From contig JAISPA010000001.1 of the NCBI GenBank assembly GCA_031275255.1, forward strand, positions 1 to 8,632: a DNA stretch of 8,632 nucleotides, given 5' to 3'. This stretch comes from Acidaminococcales bacterium (GTDB taxonomy: Bacteria; Bacillota; Negativicutes; Acidaminococcales; JAISLQ01). Positions 6,669 to 8,632 of the stretch are shown one piece after another (the first letter of the stretch is position 1; each line of letters opens with the position of its first letter). The notes beneath the pieces were generated by a model, which saw only the letters and a list, made by a program, of their open reading frames with translations, was not told where the DNA came from and searched no databases. The translations under genes were made by a program, and so were the position numbers.

Positions 6669-8102
6669 CTAACGGTTGAAAACCAGGGTTTTGATCACTA
6701 CCGGCAAAACGCGGCCGCCTCCTACCGGCGCGCCGATGTCAATATAATCCCCTTCTCCGGGGGTTATACCGTCAATGCAAACAAGAGAGCGTCCGGGTGC
6801 TTTTACGCGAATGGCGTTACCCAACGCCTGCGCTATGTCCTTTTCCAATATAACGGTCAAAGGGAACTCCGGTGTGAGCGCCTCCCCCATTGCGCTTAAA
6901 AGCAGCGCCGCCAGTTTCTGTATATCAAGAAAATGAAAATACCCGCCGCCGGAAAGAGCCAGCGCAAAATGCGCAAAGCCGTCGGGAGTTTTGTAAAAGG
7001 ACGCCTTTTTTTTAATCGCGCCCACGATCGACCCTTTCTCCTCCTCGGCGGCGGAAAGTTTTAAAATCGGGATGTTTTTGACCGGCAGCACAGAGCGGTC
7101 AAAAGCAACCGTACTGCCGCTGATTTGAGTCGCGTACATGCCCGCGCCGGCAACGGTGGCGCGAATGGTCTCGTCTGGACAAAAAACGCGTAATTTATCA
7201 TAAAACAAACTTTTTCGCATCTCCTGCGCCAGCAGCACGCCGACGTCGTCAAAGGCAAACGGATTGTCCGGCCCGTTTTGGTATATACATTCGGCTACCC
7301 CGCCGGAAAAAGTGACAATATCCACCGGAAAGGCATTTTGCATATCTTTCGCGCCGCCGGTAAACAGCATGGGCAAAACATCGTCTTTTTCCCGCAAACC
7401 GAACAGCCCCTCCAACATTTTGACCAGCGCGGCGCATAATTCACGCAGCGCCGCCGCATCGGCTTTTGCGCCTTCTTTCACCGGCAGGCGGTACCTGTCG
7501 GCCAAAAACTGCATTTTGCCGCAGATATATGATATCCGGCCTTCGGTTATTTTAATCAGCCGTCCGCCGATATCAAGGCAGGTTACCGCAAGCAGTTCCC
7601 CGTTGCGGAAAATCGAAATGTTGGTTGTGCCGCCGCCGATGTCAAGATTCGCCACCGTCGCGTTCTCCCGCCCGCTCAGGCGGCCGGCGCCGGCGCCCCG
7701 GCCGGAAAGAACGGACTCCAGGTCAGGCCCGGCCGTTACAACGACAAATTCCCCGGCCAAATTACCCATAAGCCGCAATACTTCAGCGGCGTTACTTTTT
7801 CTGGCCGTATCGCCGGTAATGATCACTGCGCCGGTTGTTACCTCCTCAGCCTTTACGCCCGCCCTGTCATATTCGGCGCTGACGATCCAGCAAAGAGCGG
7901 GAGCGTCTATTTCCGTAGGTGAAGCCAGCGGCGTGAAATAAACGGCGCTTTTATAGATCAATGTTTTTTCTACAATCGCGATTTTCGGAACGGCGAAAGC
8001 GGACGCCGCATTGGCCAGAGTCAGCCTGCTGAAAACAAGCTGGACGGTCGATGTGCCTATGTCTATGCCCACGCTTAAAATGTCCTCGGCCAAGGCTGGC
8101 AT
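6669..8102 (-). CDS. eutA: Ethanolamine ammonia-lyase reactivating factor EutA
   Basis: EutA restores ethanolamine ammonia-lyase after its adenosylcobalamin has been damaged, exchanging the inactive cofactor with ATP. The 477-residue protein has the expected actin/Hsp70-like ATPase layout. A first phosphate loop sits in LSVGIDIGTSTVQ (9-21), a second in NLDIGGGTTN (152-161), and FSGGVAE (265-271) forms an adenosine-type motif. The C-terminus contains GDYIDIGAPVGGGRVLPV, closely matching enterobacterial EutA. I prefer the ATG at 8102, preceded by AGGA four bases away and GGGAG further back; this places the first motif as in known EutA. A GTG at 8132 would give 487 residues but lacks a clear site. 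The gene starts 42 bases after eutC and ends 44 bases before the amidase gene. It follows eutC rather than preceding eutB, an uncommon arrangement. Confidence 0.94.
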   Translation of the reverse strand: MPALAEDILSVGIDIGTSTVQLVFSRLTLANAASAFAVPKIAIVEKTLIYKSAVYFTPLASPTEIDAPALCWIVSAEYDRAGVKAEEVTTGAVIITGDTARKSNAAEVLRLMGNLAGEFVVVTAGPDLESVLSGRGAGAGRLSGRENATVANLDIGGGTTNISIFRNGELLAVTCLDIGGRLIKITEGRISYICGKMQFLADRYRLPVKEGAKADAAALRELCAALVKMLEGLFGLREKDDVLPMLFTGGAKDMQNAFPVDIVTFSGGVAECIYQNGPDNPFAFDDVGVLLAQEMRKSLFYDKLRVFCPDETIRATVAGAGMYATQISGSTVAFDRSVLPVKNIPILKLSAAEEEKGSIVGAIKKKASFYKTPDGFAHFALALSGGGYFHFLDIQKLAALLLSAMGEALTPEFPLTVILEKDIAQALGNAIRVKAPGRSLVCIDGITPGEGDYIDIGAPVGGGRVLPVVIKTLVFNR

Positions 8103-8144
8103 CCTTTCCTGCTGTCTCCCGGCTAAAATCACGGCATTACAGTA

Positions 8145-8632
8145 TCACAACTTCAAATCGTGCACAGACAAAACTTTCTGCCTGAGCATCCGGTCCGCTA
8201 CATGGGCGATATAAGCTCCGGCTTCCACCGGCGGCGTTCCCGCCTGATGAATGTTGGCGATAACTATATTGTTGTTTTCCGGCATACCCGGATAACCCAT
8301 ATAGGAAATATAGGCGCTCATGGATTCGGCGGTGGCGAGACCGGGCCTCTCGCCGATCAGAACGATCGTTACCTTGGCGTCCAGCGCTGCGGTTATTTCA
8401 TCCATCGCTCTTACCCTGCCGTAGCGCACAAAAAAAGGCGTACCGTAATCTATCCCGCCGGCTTTCAGCCCTTGCAGAGCGCCTTGCAGCACATCTTCGG
8501 CGTTGGCTTCAATCGCCGCGCCGGAGAGTCCGTCACAGACGTAAAGCTGCACCGTGGGGGCATAGCGGCACCTATCCCGAATGAGCGCAATGGTTTCGGC
8601 GGAAAATTTTCTCCCGAGATACGGTTTGGTCA
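8145..8632 (-). CDS. eutC: Ethanolamine ammonia-lyase small subunit EutC (5' end outside window)
   Basis: The frame is open from the right edge and gives the C-terminal 161 residues of EutC, a bit more than half of its usual length of nearly 300. EutC pairs with EutB to form the B12-dependent lyase that turns ethanolamine into acetaldehyde and ammonia. Matches to known EutC run along the whole piece: KPYLGRKFSAE at the start, VQLYVCDGLSGAAIEAN, GTPFFVRYGRV, VLIGERPGL followed by ESMSAYISYMG, and NIHQAGTPPVEAGAYIAHVA, with RMLRQK close to the end. The start codon and the N-terminal half are outside the window. The eutA gene follows directly. EutB is expected upstream, beyond the right edge. 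No microcompartment shell gene is visible here, so whether the pathway is encapsulated is open. Confidence 0.96.
   Translation of the reverse strand, partial: TKPYLGRKFSAETIALIRDRCRYAPTVQLYVCDGLSGAAIEANAEDVLQGALQGLKAGGIDYGTPFFVRYGRVRAMDEITAALDAKVTIVLIGERPGLATAESMSAYISYMGYPGMPENNNIVIANIHQAGTPPVEAGAYIAHVADRMLRQKVLSVHDLKL

Noticed and set aside
7264..7941. Plus-strand 225-codon open frame opposite eutA
   Set aside because: It is rich in serine, proline and alanine, as expected for a reverse shadow of a GC-rich gene, and has no domain resemblance. eutA fully explains the region.

Overview
All seven protein-coding genes that I can support lie on the minus strand, so the window reads from right to left. 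It looks like a chromosomal metabolic region of a Gram-positive-type anaerobe (Firmicutes). The signs are strong purine-rich ribosome binding sites (AAGGGGG, GAGGAGGG, GAGGGGAG), a lipoprotein-type solute-binding protein, and a cobalamin-dependent ethanolamine lyase. The fairly high GC content would suit Negativicutes or related Clostridia, but that placement is only a guess. There are no RNA genes, insertion sequences, phage genes or CRISPR arrays.

Right part (5698-8632): the 3' part of eutC (ethanolamine ammonia-lyase small subunit), then eutA (the reactivase that restores the B12-inactivated lyase), then an acetamidase/formamidase-family amidase. The three are closely spaced and probably co-transcribed. 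The large lyase subunit EutB would be expected just outside the right edge, but it is not visible. The order eutC-eutA differs from the familiar eutA-eutB-eutC.

Middle (4090-5613): a family-5 (DppA/OppA-like) lipoprotein solute-binding protein follows 84 bases after the amidase. No permease or ATPase genes are in the window. A 312-base gene-free stretch (3778-4089) then separates it from the next transcription unit. This stretch holds several inverted repeats, including a perfect 17-base palindrome, and a four-codon micro-ORF.

Left part (1-3777): two tandem paralogous binuclear-type amidohydrolases, about 57% identical over their core by hand count, followed by a terminator-like hairpin with two alternative folds. 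Beyond it lies the 5' part of a multi-pass membrane protein of a family I do not recognise.

Taken together, the region looks devoted to small nitrogen compounds. Ethanolamine is deaminated to acetaldehyde and ammonia. A short amide is probably hydrolysed to a carboxylate and ammonia. An unknown cyclic or linear amide may be opened by the paired amidohydrolases and imported by the membrane protein or the binding protein. The least explained part, and the best candidate for something undescribed, is the amidohydrolase pair plus membrane protein.
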